DNA of 39,665 nucleotides, taken from an uncultured Schlesneria sp. GTDB lineage: Bacteria > Planctomycetota > Planctomycetia > Planctomycetales > Planctomycetaceae. A model generated the notes under the pieces. That model saw only the letters and a program-made list of their open reading frames with translations. It was not told the origin of the DNA and searched no databases. How positions within the stretch are numbered: position 1 is the first letter of the stretch; the number at the start of each line of letters is the position of its first letter. The stretch lies in NCBI GenBank assembly GCA_903840265.1, contig CAIMFH010000126.1, positions 1 through 39,665 on the forward strand, read 5' to 3'. Made by a program: the position numbers and the translations under genes. Positions 6,855 to 16,810 of the stretch are shown piece by piece.

Positions 6855-9302
6855 ATGTCGTTCCTGAACCCTGCACTGCTGGTTGGTCTGGCGCTGGCGC
6901 TGATCCCGGTGGCGTTGCATCTGTTTCTCAGGGCAAAACCGAAGCGGATGATTTTTCCCGCGTTGCGATTGATCCAACAACGCCGACGGCAGAATGTTCG
7001 CCGCATCAAATTACGCCATTTCTGGCTGTTGTTACTGCGCGTCGGCATCATCGCCTTGATCGTGCTGGCGATCTGCCGACCTTCGCTGCCGGCGGCAAAT
7101 TATTCGTTGAACGTGCGCGAATGGTTGACGTTAATCGCGATCGCCGCCTTGGCGATCGGTGCGTATTTCGGCTTGATGCAGTGGTGGAAACGGCAGTCGC
7201 TCGCTCGCTCGACCTTGTTGACCAGGCGCTCGGTGCTCCGCGGAGCATTGGGTGCCGCTGCAGTCTTGCTGGCACTCACTGCAGTGGCATGGCCGTATGC
7301 CAGCCGTGTGACGGCCGACATCAAAAATCCTGCGCCGCGTGTCGCCGAGAATGTCCCGGTCGCCGCCGTCTTTCTCTTCGACACCAGCGTCAGCATGTCC
7401 TATAAACAGGCGAACAAGACCCGTCTACGATCGGCGCAGGATGTGGCCAAGGCCCATGTGACTCATCTCCCCTCGGGCAGCAAGATCGCGGTGGCCGCCA
7501 GCGGCGATGGAACACCCGCGGCCTTCTCAACCGATTTGTTTGCGGCCCAGAGTCGGATTGACGCCTTGGACATCAAAGCGGTCAGCGCGCCTCTGAATAA
7601 TCGATTGAACGCCCTCTTGCAGCTTCAGGAAGACGATCGCCAACGAGTCTCGAACGAGCAATCGTCGGTCCCGGCAGAGCAGCGGCAGGACCGATTTGTT
7701 CGCGAAATTTATCTCTTCACCGATCTGACAAAATCGGCTTGGCGAGATGAAGGTCGGCTAAAAGATGAACTTGCGCGTTTGCGATGGGCTGGAATCTATC
7801 TGATCGATGTCGGCGAAAAGGCCCCAGTCAATGCCGCGTTGACGGAAGTCAAACTGTCACGGGAAGCGGTCCCGGCCCGCACCGCAATTCGTGTGGACGC
7901 CGTCGTCTCAGCGGTCGGCTCCATCAGCCCAGAGCAAACTGTGGAACTCTACCTGAAAGCTGGCGACGGACCGCCGACGCGTAAGGGCACCGAAAGCGTC
8001 AAGCTGGAATCGGGAAGAGAAACACGAGTCTCCTTCTACCCCGTGGAACTTCCCGAGCAGTCTTTCACCCACGGTGAACTCCGGTTATCAGGTGCGGATC
8101 CATTGAGTGCCGACGATATTGTTCATTTTAGTGTCCAAACGATCCCGTCTCTAAAAGTGCTGGTTGTTGCCGAACTGCCCGCGATATCGAACTACTGGAC
8201 GCTGGCACTGAAGAACTTGACTGATGCCGGGGTCTCCGCATTTCAAACTGAGAATGCGACTCCCGACCAACTTGTCGATCGCAACCTCGATGATGTCGAT
8301 GTGGTCTGTTTAATCAATGCGAGCCAGCCAACGGATACGATGTGGAATAAGCTGCAAACATTCGTTGATCGTGGTGGAGGTCTCGCGGTCTTTCTGGGAG
8401 CGAGTTCGTCAGCGCTCGCCGAATTGCCGAACAAAGAGCGGATCAACCCGGTGCGTTACCAGTCGGAAGCCGCATTGTCCGTGCTGCCGGCGAAGCCAAT
8501 CGCCGCGTCTAAGCATTTGTTGCCGCACATGTTGGATCTTCGAAAATCACAGCACACGCTGCTGAAGCGACTGGACGACCTGGGCGCATTGACGGAACTT
8601 GGACTTGCCGAGGTTCGCCGCTATTGGAAAGTGGAGCCGGGGCAGGACTCAGTCGTGATTTCTCGTTATATCGGCAACGCCGAGGACGACATCGCCGGGT
8701 CGCCAGCATTGCTGGAACGCCGCATTGGACAGGGGCGAGTGCTGATGTTGACCACCAGCGTTGATGCCAAGTCATGGAACGATTTTCTTTCGCCGGAACT
8801 GTATGTCGTCATCGTCGATCAATTCACTCAATACCTGGCATCACAAGCCTCGGCGATTTTCAACTATCAGGTGGGCGACGAAGTCTCTCTGCCGCTAAGC
8901 CGCAAACAGAAAATTACGAAGGTCATCCTCCGGATGCCGGACTTCAAGCAGCGTGTGGTCGATGTCCCGGCGGATGCGCGATACATTTCCTTACGAGACG
9001 CGACATCGACTGGTTCGTATTCGGTCGACTCCGCCGATCAGACTGTCGACTATCACGTTGGCTTTAGCGTGAATCTTCCCGCAGCGGAAAGTGACCTGAC
9101 GCGGTTGGAAACATCGGATCTCGACACGATGCTGGGAGAAAAACGCTACCGCATTGCCGATAATCCTGCGGAACTGGAACGCATTTCGGACCAAGGTCGA
9201 CTGGGTCAGGAGATGTATGGTATGGTCGTCGCCTTCCTGGTGGCGGTCTTTGCTCTCGAACAATTCACGGCCACCTGGTTCTACCGCACCGACGAATCCT
9301 GA
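6855..9302 (+). CDS. BatA-domain / VWA membrane protein
   Basis: 815 residues. Residues 1-75 match the BatA N-terminal domain: FLNPALLVGLALALIPVALH, then basic RAKPKRMIFPALRLI, then a second membrane helix. Two more helices lie at about 90-108 and 130-149. A von Willebrand A domain follows with the metal-site motif DTSVS (Asp176, Ser178, Ser180). Residues about 430-640 resemble a class I glutamine-amidotransferase-like fold (VLVVAELPAISNYW; GGGLAVFLGA), as often seen in these proteins. A last helix is near 790-807. It is the first gene of a three-gene plus-strand block. In other bacteria such proteins sit next to MoxR ATPase and DUF58 genes and serve envelope stress or aerotolerance; those partners are absent here. 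Confidence 0.9.
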   Translation: MSFLNPALLVGLALALIPVALHLFLRAKPKRMIFPALRLIQQRRRQNVRRIKLRHFWLLLLRVGIIALIVLAICRPSLPAANYSLNVREWLTLIAIAALAIGAYFGLMQWWKRQSLARSTLLTRRSVLRGALGAAAVLLALTAVAWPYASRVTADIKNPAPRVAENVPVAAVFLFDTSVSMSYKQANKTRLRSAQDVAKAHVTHLPSGSKIAVAASGDGTPAAFSTDLFAAQSRIDALDIKAVSAPLNNRLNALLQLQEDDRQRVSNEQSSVPAEQRQDRFVREIYLFTDLTKSAWRDEGRLKDELARLRWAGIYLIDVGEKAPVNAALTEVKLSREAVPARTAIRVDAVVSAVGSISPEQTVELYLKAGDGPPTRKGTESVKLESGRETRVSFYPVELPEQSFTHGELRLSGADPLSADDIVHFSVQTIPSLKVLVVAELPAISNYWTLALKNLTDAGVSAFQTENATPDQLVDRNLDDVDVVCLINASQPTDTMWNKLQTFVDRGGGLAVFLGASSSALAELPNKERINPVRYQSEAALSVLPAKPIAASKHLLPHMLDLRKSQHTLLKRLDDLGALTELGLAEVRRYWKVEPGQDSVVISRYIGNAEDDIAGSPALLERRIGQGRVLMLTTSVDAKSWNDFLSPELYVVIVDQFTQYLASQASAIFNYQVGDEVSLPLSRKQKITKVILRMPDFKQRVVDVPADARYISLRDATSTGSYSVDSADQTVDYHVGFSVNLPAAESDLTRLETSDLDTMLGEKRYRIADNPAELERISDQGRLGQEMYGMVVAFLVAVFALEQFTATWFYRTDES

Positions 9303-9357
9303 CTCGCAAATTGTTTCCGCTGACTGACGCTCAACATAACCTTCCAACGCCGCTCAC

Positions 9358-11625
9358 ATGCCCCTCACCGTCGAACCCATCTGGCCGTGGCCGATCGTCA
9401 TCCTGACGAGCGTGGGGCTTGTGGTTCTGGTGGTGCTGACCTATAGGGTGCAACTCGCTGCTCAACCGTTGGCAATGTCGCGGATCCTGCTCGGACTGCG
9501 GCTGGCAACAGTGGTTGTGCTGATCTTTTCAATGCTGCGGCCGGCGATTCAGAAATCGGAACTCGATGAATCGAAGGTTCAGATGCTCGTCCTGGCCGAT
9601 GTCAGTCGCAGCATGAACACCGAGGATATGCCGAGCAAAGGGACACGGTTCAAGGCGATTCGCGAAGACATTGAAAAGCATCAGTCGAAGTGGAAGGCCT
9701 GGTCCAAGAAGTTCGATGTTCGCTTGTTCGACTTCTCACGCGAATTGGCACCCTTCGATCCGGCGCTCAAAGAAGGGAATGGAGATCAAACCGCATTTGG
9801 GCGTGTGCTGGAAGATGTCCTGCGTGAGACGCGAGGTCATCGAACGATCGGCGTGCTCGTCTTCAGCGACGGTGCTCAGCGTGCCGTGCCCCCGTTCGAT
9901 ATTGATCCGCTGACGGCAGCCCGCAAACTGGCGGATGAGCAGGTTCCGATCTATGGAATCGGATATGGCGCGTCTTCGCTGTCGTCCGCGTCCTTGGATA
10001 TCGGCGTCGAGGATTTGGTTGTTCCCGACGTGGTGTTCTTACGCAGTCGCGTTCCCGTGAAAGCGAAGATTCGAGCGACCGGTGCGGCGGGTCGAAAGGT
10101 TCGCGTGCGAGTCCTGATCGAGGATCGAGCAGGGAAAAAGCCGGACGAATCAGGAGAAATGAAGCCGGCTCCGATGACTCTGCAGGCCAAGCCGTTTCAA
10201 GAATTCGAAATCAAAAAAGATGTGGAAGTGATTCCTGTCGAGCTGACATTCGCCGCCGAAACATCCGGCGAGATGAAGATCGCGCTGCAGGCGGAACCGG
10301 TTGAGAACGAATTGCTCAAGGGGAATAATCAGCGCGAGACAATCATCACGGTGAAACAAGGGGGAGTGAACGTCGCCTATTTTGATCTGCCTCGCACCGA
10401 GCAGCGGTGGTTGCGCCCCGTGAATGGAACCGAACGAATCCAACTCGATTTTCAAGAAATCCGCGGTGGGCGGTTTGCCCCTCAAACCAAGATCGATCCG
10501 TCGTGGTTCCAACGGGGGCGTTATGATGTCTACATCATTGGCGATGTCCGCGCCGATGTGTTCGGGCCAGTGTTGTTGAAGCAACTGGCTGACCGGTTAG
10601 AAGAGGGATCTGCGCTGCTGATGACAGGCGGTGTTCAGAACTTCGCCAGCGGTGGTTATGCCACAAGCCCCATTGCCGACTGGTTGCCTGTGGAGCTGGA
10701 TCCAGCGGATGCCCGTCCACTTGGAAAGATCAATCCCTCGTCACAATTGATGGGCCCGCAGAAGATGGTGCCGACAGATCAAGGGCTGCGGCAATACGTG
10801 ATGCAGTTGGGGCCACCCGATAAAAATCGCGCGATGTGGCTCGACTTGCCCCCCTTGAAGGGGGCCACTCGTCTGAAGCCGCTCAGTGATCTCACGGATG
10901 TCTGGGCCGTCACACCGGATGGTTCACCGTTGTTAATGGCCATGACCATCCAACGGTCGCGCGTGGCAGCCTTTGCCGGCGACACCACCTATCTCTGGTG
11001 GACCGTTGGCAACAAAGCCGAATTGCATCAGCGATTCTGGAGGCAACTGATCATCTGGCTGGCCAAGAAAGAAGCGGATACGGACCAACCTGTCTGGGTC
11101 AAAGTGATGCCGCGAACGTACCCTCCCGGGTCGACCGTCGGTTTGAGTTTTGGTTCCCGTTCCACGGATGGCTCTCCCCTGGAAGATGCTGAGTATCAGG
11201 TTGAGGTGACTTCTCCTGATGGACAGAAAACGAAATTGACACCACGAAAGTCAGGCGGCGAAAATACGGCCGAATTCGCCAAGACGGCACTGCCGGGCGA
11301 CTATTGGGTGCGAGTATCGGCTCGACACAAAGATGTGTCCGTCGGTTTTGACGCGTCCACTCGATTCATCGTTGATGCCCGGGATCTGGAGCTGGATTAT
11401 CCGAGTGCCGACTATGAATTTTTGAAAGAGATCTCGTCCATGACGGGCGGGCAGTCGGTCAAACCGGAAGAGGTCGATGCCTTGCTCGATCGCTTGAACG
11501 AGTCCAAGACGAACGTGACACGAGTTCAAACCATCACGCTCTGGGATAATTGGGGCTTGCTGCTGGTCTTCGTCGGTCTGATGACCGCCGAATGGTTTTT
11601 GCGAAAAAAACGTGGCTTGGTCTGA
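9358..11625 (+). CDS. VWA-domain membrane protein with GATase-like region
   Basis: 755 residues. Two N-terminal helices (about 12-28 and 43-60) precede a VWA domain whose metal site is DVSRS (Asp81, Ser83, Ser85). Later strands include TIGVLVFSDGAQRAVPP and VPIYGIGYG. The middle (about 330-560) resembles the GATase1-like domain seen with such proteins (YDVYIIGDV; GSALLMTGG). A final helix at about 727-745 ends in RKKRG, anchoring the C-terminus. It follows the BatA-type gene by 55 bases with the same orientation, so they are probably co-transcribed. The bulk is predicted periplasmic. ATG at 9358 directly precedes the first membrane segment. Confidence 0.88.
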   Translation: MPLTVEPIWPWPIVILTSVGLVVLVVLTYRVQLAAQPLAMSRILLGLRLATVVVLIFSMLRPAIQKSELDESKVQMLVLADVSRSMNTEDMPSKGTRFKAIREDIEKHQSKWKAWSKKFDVRLFDFSRELAPFDPALKEGNGDQTAFGRVLEDVLRETRGHRTIGVLVFSDGAQRAVPPFDIDPLTAARKLADEQVPIYGIGYGASSLSSASLDIGVEDLVVPDVVFLRSRVPVKAKIRATGAAGRKVRVRVLIEDRAGKKPDESGEMKPAPMTLQAKPFQEFEIKKDVEVIPVELTFAAETSGEMKIALQAEPVENELLKGNNQRETIITVKQGGVNVAYFDLPRTEQRWLRPVNGTERIQLDFQEIRGGRFAPQTKIDPSWFQRGRYDVYIIGDVRADVFGPVLLKQLADRLEEGSALLMTGGVQNFASGGYATSPIADWLPVELDPADARPLGKINPSSQLMGPQKMVPTDQGLRQYVMQLGPPDKNRAMWLDLPPLKGATRLKPLSDLTDVWAVTPDGSPLLMAMTIQRSRVAAFAGDTTYLWWTVGNKAELHQRFWRQLIIWLAKKEADTDQPVWVKVMPRTYPPGSTVGLSFGSRSTDGSPLEDAEYQVEVTSPDGQKTKLTPRKSGGENTAEFAKTALPGDYWVRVSARHKDVSVGFDASTRFIVDARDLELDYPSADYEFLKEISSMTGGQSVKPEEVDALLDRLNESKTNVTRVQTITLWDNWGLLLVFVGLMTAEWFLRKKRGLV

Positions 11626-11940
11626 TCGCGGGCAGTTCGTTGTCTAAAATGACTCGCAGCGCGAAACGGAATCATCCGATGGGGCTTTGGTTTCGTTCAG
11701 CGAGAATCAACGGGCGAATCACCAGTTGAAACAATGACGGATGGATCAGTAATTACGCATTTGTGGCGCGGAGAAGTTCGATTCCGGCAACTCCAGTGGT
11801 TCATGGCACGGTTTCGGGAACATTTCCGAGTGGCGAAGCGTCGATTTATGGGTATGGTAGAAGCATCGATTCGCCTGCGGTCCTTGTGACAAACGGAGTT
11901 ACACGCGGACGCATCAGCGAAATTCTCAGGACAAGCCATT
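11626..11940 (+). other. Intergenic stretch inside the VWA block
   Basis: 315 bases between two co-directional genes. I see no gene, no convincing promoter and no strong hairpin. The end (AGGACAAGCCATT before the ATG at 11941) provides a moderate ribosome site. The length leaves room for a separate promoter for the giant downstream gene. Confidence 0.5.
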
Positions 11941-14900
11941 ATGTCGAGCACGGCGACCGGTTCTGGTAATTCTTCGCGATACCTCGACTTTGACGAATAC
12001 GTCGATCTTAAGCTGCAGAAGACGCGTTCGACTATCAAGACCACAGACATCCTGGTCGCGCTGGCGGGTGTCGCCGCGATGTTTCTCGGTTACCTGCTGG
12101 TGTTCGTCATTTTCGACCAGTGGGTCGTTCCCGGCGGGTTCAGCATCGGTCTGCGGTGGCTGTTGCTCTCCGCGTTGCTGTTGCTCACCGGTGCCTGGCT
12201 GGGCTGGAAAGTTGGTCGTCCCTATCTTCGCACTGTGAATCGACTGTTCGCCGCGAATGAAATCGAAAAGGCTGACGCAGATCTCAAGAGCAATCTGCTG
12301 AATCTGGTCGACCTGCGTGCTTCAGGCCGCGAGGTCGATCCGGCGATCCTGCGAGCCCTCGAGAAGAATGCCGCTGTTGGATTGCAAAAGATCGATGTGG
12401 CCCAGGCCATCGACCACCGACCCTTGATGAGAATCGCCTACGTTCTGCTGGCGGTGGTGGTTCTATTTTGCCTCTACGCACTCTTCTCGCCCAAGAAGAT
12501 TTCCAACTCGATCTGGCGCAGTTTGCTGCCTGCGGCCAAACTGGCGGTGGCGACGCAAACCGAGATCGTGGCCGTTCATCCCGGTGACGACACCGTTCCG
12601 GCCCGCGGAAGCATAGACTTCTGGGCCGACATCGCGGGCGATGTTCCTGACAAGGTCTGGCTGCACTACTCGACCGCCGATGGCAAATTCCAAGATGAAC
12701 CGATCGAATTGCGATCCGATTCGGACGCGCCGACGCGATTCAAAGGGACGTTGCCAAGTGTCGTGCAGAACCTGACCTATATCGTGCGTGCTGGCGATGC
12801 TGTTTCGCACCGGTATCACATCACGGTGAATCAGCCCCCGTCGGCCACCGTGGATCGGATCCGCTTTCAGTTTCCTGCATACATGAAACTGGAAGAGGCC
12901 GAGTTCGCAGGTGGCCAGATTGACGCTTGGGACGGCACAACCGTCAGCGTCACCGCACATACAAACATGCCAGTTAAGTCCGCGACGATTCAATTCCTGG
13001 ATACTCTGGAAACAGGGGTGAATCACGACGATGTGGCGGTGGTTGTCTCTCGCGACGGCCAGCAGTTGACGGCTTCGTGGAAGTTGGGTTTTCGATCCGA
13101 CGGAACATACTCGCGTCTGTACCAGATTCACTGCACCACCGAATTGGGGGCGACGGATCCGACGCCGATCCGGTACGCCATCACGATCCGGCCGGACCTG
13201 GCTCCTGAAGTCTCGATCCTTGAGCCGGTTCGCGACATGGATGTCCCCGCGAACGCGATCCTGCCACTGCTGGTGGAAGCTCGGGATCCCGATTTCCAAT
13301 TGAGCCAAGTGAATTTGCACGTGAAGAAGAATGGGCAGCAGGTTCACAAAGAGTCCCTGTTAAGCACTCCACAGCAACGATTGCTGGCGAAGCACGATCT
13401 GAAGCTTGATCGCCTACAGGTCAAGCCAGGCGACACGGTTGAATTGTGGGTTCAAGCGTTCGACAACCGCCAGCCACGACCGAATTCCAAAGTGACGCCG
13501 GAACTGAAGCTGAAAATTGTTGATCCCCTCAGTGAAAAAGACGCTCAACAGAAACTGGCCAATGATCAGGCGAATCGCGATCAGCGTTTGAAGGACGCAG
13601 AACAGGAACAGAATCAAGAGGGGCGACCCGATCAGAAGGCTGGTGCGGGGGAACCAGGCGATAAGCAACCGCGTGATCTGAAAGATCCCGAGCGGCGTGA
13701 TCCGCAACCGCGTCAGAAAGATCCGACCGCCAAGGACGAGCCATCGCCAAAGGAGAACACGTCGCCCGAGCAGACCGGGGATTCAGGCAAGACAAAAAAT
13801 ACACCCGGCGGACAAGACAACAAACCCAATGGCTCTGGTCAGCAAAAGAGCGACAAGAACCAATCTGGCACGTCTGAGAATAAATCTCCACAAGAGACGC
13901 CACTGAACTCGGACGGCGAGGATGATGACAAAGCCTTGGAAAAGCTGATCAATAGTTTGAAGAGGCCGAAGGACGAGCAGTCGAACCAAAGCAAAGATCA
14001 ACAGAGCAACGAGAACACCAACGAGCGAAAAACAGAACCGAAACCAGAGACATCGAATGGCGGGAATGAAGGGACCACGCAGCCAAGTCAGGAGCCAACG
14101 AAGCCTGATCAGACAGGCGCGAATAACAAGACGCCGAAGCCATCGAACGATAAGACTCAGCAAGCCAATCCGAAGAAGCCGTCTGAGCAGGATCGACCGA
14201 AGCCTGACCCCGCGTCACCGCCACAGCCTAATAAGCCGAATCAAGATTCGTCGACCAGTGGCGAGCCCAAGCAACCAATGCCTGGTAATCAGGGAGCGAA
14301 GAAGCCCGAGAACGGTGGTCCGAAACCAAACGAGACGCCACAACCAAACGGCAACAAGCCAGATATTTCAGCCAAGGGCAACGACAAGCAGGATACCTCC
14401 AAAGAGAAGGGCCCGATGGATCAAGGGGCTGGGGCAAAACCAAATGCCGATCCAAATCAAAACAAAGACGATGGAGCCGGTGCTGGAGAAGCACCGAAGC
14501 CCGACAAAATGAAGGATGGAGGGGCAGAGGGGAAAGATCCGAAGACGAACCCAAAACCCGGTGGCGAAGGCACCGAGCCGGCCGGAGCGGAAAAGCCTGA
14601 ACCAGGCGCTGGTCCGATGGGTGGCACTGAGGGGCCAATGGAGAATGGTGGCGATGCCGAGAAGCCAGCCAATCCTACTAAGGATGCACAGGCGGGTGGC
14701 GAACCCGGGAAGGCTAAGCCAGCCACTGGAAACGGAACTGGCGAAGAAAAGGAAGGTCCGTCAGCCGAAGGCCCCGAGGAACAAACGAGTCCCTCGCCGA
14801 ACGCCCAGAAAAAGACGGCCGATGGGACTGAAACGGGCACGGCGACGCCGGATCGAGATCCTGATGCCAAGTCAACGAAATCTGAAAATCCCGATCTAAA

Positions 14901-16086
14901 ACGCGACCCGAACGAAAAGCCCGCGACTCAGTCTCGAGAGGCTACGGCGCAGGAATCGAACGATCCTGCGCAACAGGCTGCCGACAACAAAGTGAAGACA
15001 CCAAAACCGCAACCCGGTGGCGCCGAGAAACAGAAGATTGAACAGACTGGCGACGGAGAGAAGACTCCACCGGGCAAGGATCCACAGAAGCAGCAGGGTG
15101 ATCCGAACGCGGCCAACGAACCCCAAAAAGGTTCGGGGCAGAAAGATCCACGCTCCAAGCAAGGAGCTGGTGGGCAAAGCGGCTCGTCGAAAGAAGATCC
15201 TGCGGGAGACCCCGGTAGCCCGAGTTCGGGTCAGGGTGATGCCGCCGATCGTTCAGGGAATCAGCAACCGACGAAGGAAAAGTCGAAAGAGGCCGGTGGC
15301 GAGAACAAGCCGGGTGCCGGTAAAGAATCTTCGGGGGGCGGCGAAAAGAAGCCCGGTTCGAAGGAAAAGCAAGACGGGTCATCCAAGAACGGTGCCGGTC
15401 AAAAGGCGGATCAGAATGCATCGGGTAGGTCCAAAGGCGAGGGCGCTGGCAAGGACGGGGCCCAAGGGGGACAGCCCGGTGAAGGTCCTATGGGAGGTCA
15501 ACCAGGCGGGACCGCCGAAGGTTCATCGCCAAGCGGAGCTGCCAGCCCTCCAGGGACGGGTCGCAACACGGGAAGCAGCGGCGAGGGGCGTCCCGGCAAG
15601 CAAGGAAATGTTCCTGCACAGGGTCAACCCGATGGAAATAACGAGCCTGCCGAATCGAACAGTTCAGGCTCAACACCCGAAGGCGAAGAAGCCAATTTGG
15701 AATACAAGAAGCAGGCGACGGAGCTGGTGCTGAAGCGACTTCAAGACGAATTGGAGCGGGGCGAGGTCGATCCCGAATTGCTCGAAAAACTGGGTTGGAC
15801 GAAAGAAGAACTTCGTCGATTCTCAGATCGCTTGAACAAGGCACTAGCAGTATCGAAGTCCGGCGACGAAACACCGGAATCACTGAGCCGGCGACAGCAA
15901 TTCGAAGAAATGCTCAAGGGTCTGGATGTCAACAAGAGCGGCACGAAACGCTCTGGCGAAAACTCACCACAGCGTGAGGTGAACCAGATCGAATCGCGAC
16001 ACAGCACCGTGCCAAAGGCGTACCGCGCCGCGTCTGAAAAGCTGAGCCGTGACGTCAGCCGACAGAAGAAGACAACGCCAAAGTAA
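11941..16086 (+). CDS. Giant DUF4175-like membrane protein with ~710-residue disordered region
   Basis: 1381 residues. Three membrane helices are visible at about 36-60, 68-90 and 160-182. Residues 200-535 form Ig/beta-like segments (PPSATVDRIRFQFPAYMKL; VSILEPVRDMDVPANAIL). Residues about 540-1250 are low-complexity, dominated by Pro, Lys, Gly, Glu, Asp, Gln, Asn, Ser and Thr, almost without aromatic or aliphatic residues and with no Cys. The last 125 residues return to ordered helix (ATELVLKRLQDELERGEVDP; RRQQFEEMLKGLDV). The N-terminal layout resembles DUF4175 proteins, which also have Gln/Pro-rich tails. It belongs with the two VWA genes upstream. Function unknown; a periplasmic spacer or peptidoglycan-spanning role is inference. 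No frameshift is seen across the repetitive part. Confidence 0.88.
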   Translation: MSSTATGSGNSSRYLDFDEYVDLKLQKTRSTIKTTDILVALAGVAAMFLGYLLVFVIFDQWVVPGGFSIGLRWLLLSALLLLTGAWLGWKVGRPYLRTVNRLFAANEIEKADADLKSNLLNLVDLRASGREVDPAILRALEKNAAVGLQKIDVAQAIDHRPLMRIAYVLLAVVVLFCLYALFSPKKISNSIWRSLLPAAKLAVATQTEIVAVHPGDDTVPARGSIDFWADIAGDVPDKVWLHYSTADGKFQDEPIELRSDSDAPTRFKGTLPSVVQNLTYIVRAGDAVSHRYHITVNQPPSATVDRIRFQFPAYMKLEEAEFAGGQIDAWDGTTVSVTAHTNMPVKSATIQFLDTLETGVNHDDVAVVVSRDGQQLTASWKLGFRSDGTYSRLYQIHCTTELGATDPTPIRYAITIRPDLAPEVSILEPVRDMDVPANAILPLLVEARDPDFQLSQVNLHVKKNGQQVHKESLLSTPQQRLLAKHDLKLDRLQVKPGDTVELWVQAFDNRQPRPNSKVTPELKLKIVDPLSEKDAQQKLANDQANRDQRLKDAEQEQNQEGRPDQKAGAGEPGDKQPRDLKDPERRDPQPRQKDPTAKDEPSPKENTSPEQTGDSGKTKNTPGGQDNKPNGSGQQKSDKNQSGTSENKSPQETPLNSDGEDDDKALEKLINSLKRPKDEQSNQSKDQQSNENTNERKTEPKPETSNGGNEGTTQPSQEPTKPDQTGANNKTPKPSNDKTQQANPKKPSEQDRPKPDPASPPQPNKPNQDSSTSGEPKQPMPGNQGAKKPENGGPKPNETPQPNGNKPDISAKGNDKQDTSKEKGPMDQGAGAKPNADPNQNKDDGAGAGEAPKPDKMKDGGAEGKDPKTNPKPGGEGTEPAGAEKPEPGAGPMGGTEGPMENGGDAEKPANPTKDAQAGGEPGKAKPATGNGTGEEKEGPSAEGPEEQTSPSPNAQKKTADGTETGTATPDRDPDAKSTKSENPDLKRDPNEKPATQSREATAQESNDPAQQAADNKVKTPKPQPGGAEKQKIEQTGDGEKTPPGKDPQKQQGDPNAANEPQKGSGQKDPRSKQGAGGQSGSSKEDPAGDPGSPSSGQGDAADRSGNQQPTKEKSKEAGGENKPGAGKESSGGGEKKPGSKEKQDGSSKNGAGQKADQNASGRSKGEGAGKDGAQGGQPGEGPMGGQPGGTAEGSSPSGAASPPGTGRNTGSSGEGRPGKQGNVPAQGQPDGNNEPAESNSSGSTPEGEEANLEYKKQATELVLKRLQDELERGEVDPELLEKLGWTKEELRRFSDRLNKALAVSKSGDETPESLSRRQQFEEMLKGLDVNKSGTKRSGENSPQREVNQIESRHSTVPKAYRAASEKLSRDVSRQKKTTPK

Positions 16087-16216
16087 GGGCTTCAGTCGCC
16101 TAGCGTGGAGCAGCGTTGCCGACTGCTTCGACGGGGAAGATGTACTGCAATGTGCAGGGGATCTCATTTGTCCTGCGCGAACATCACTCTGGTTTCGCCT
16201 TCAATTCTGGAAGCGG

Positions 16217-16810
16217 TCAGACTGACTTCGGACTCAGCAGGACGATGGCTTTCTGCACGTAAAGGTAGCCGCTCCAAACCGTGACGGCCACCATGGTCCA
16301 TAGCAAGACATCTCGTACGGCGACGAATGAGATGCCGCCGATTGAGTAGCTCGCCACGGCGGGATGCATCGACAGCAGGGCCGCGGTGGCTGCTGCACAT
16401 TGCAGGAACATTTTCAGCTTGCCACTGGCGGAAGCAGAGAAGTCGGCTCCTCGCTGCTCTAAAAATCCGCGCAGACTGGTTACGAGCATTTCGCGACCCA
16501 TCACGATCACAACCATCCAGGGGTCGACACCCGATTGCTTAGATATGGGTAGCAGAAACAGGAACGTGCCGCTGGTGATGAACTTATCCACAAACGGGTC
16601 CAAGATCCGGCCCAGTTGTGTGATCAGTTGATACCGACGTGCGATCCATCCATCCAGCACATCGGTCGCCACGGCGAACACGAACAGTCCGGTCGCCCAT
16701 AGCCAGTGGTTTCCCATCTGGATCAGGGCGAACAGCACGAACGAGAGCAGCAACCGCGAGATTGTGATTGCATTTGGCAGGTTCAGTGATCGTTCAGCGG
16801 TATCACTCAT
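16217..16810 (-). CDS. pgsA: CDP-diacylglycerol-glycerol-3-phosphate 3-phosphatidyltransferase
   Basis: Makes phosphatidylglycerol-phosphate from CDP-diacylglycerol and glycerol-3-phosphate in the inner membrane. About 197 residues with several hydrophobic helices and the full CDP-alcohol phosphotransferase signature D-x2-DG-x2-AR-x8-G-x3-D-x3-D (Asp50, Asp53, Gly54, Ala57, Arg58, Gly67, Asp71, Asp75). The N-terminal LNLPNAITISRLLL is typical of PgsA. The ATG at 16810 overlaps the rimO stop (ATGAGTGA), indicating translational coupling; a GTG four codons earlier at 16822 is an alternative start. No clear terminator follows; the convergent giant gene ends 130 bases away. Confidence 0.94.
   Translation of the reverse strand: MSDTAERSLNLPNAITISRLLLSFVLFALIQMGNHWLWATGLFVFAVATDVLDGWIARRYQLITQLGRILDPFVDKFITSGTFLFLLPISKQSGVDPWMVVIVMGREMLVTSLRGFLEQRGADFSASASGKLKMFLQCAAATAALLSMHPAVASYSIGGISFVAVRDVLLWTMVAVTVWSGYLYVQKAIVLLSPKSV

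Noticed and set aside
12463-13347. 294-residue minus-strand open frame inside the giant membrane protein
   Set aside because: Antisense of a well-supported coding sequence; composition (many Arg, His, Val) is that of a shadow frame.
13414-15883. Many long open frames on both strands in the disordered region
   Set aside because: Low-complexity, GC-biased codons create long stop-free shadows; the plus-strand frame from 11941 is continuous with ordered domains on both sides.
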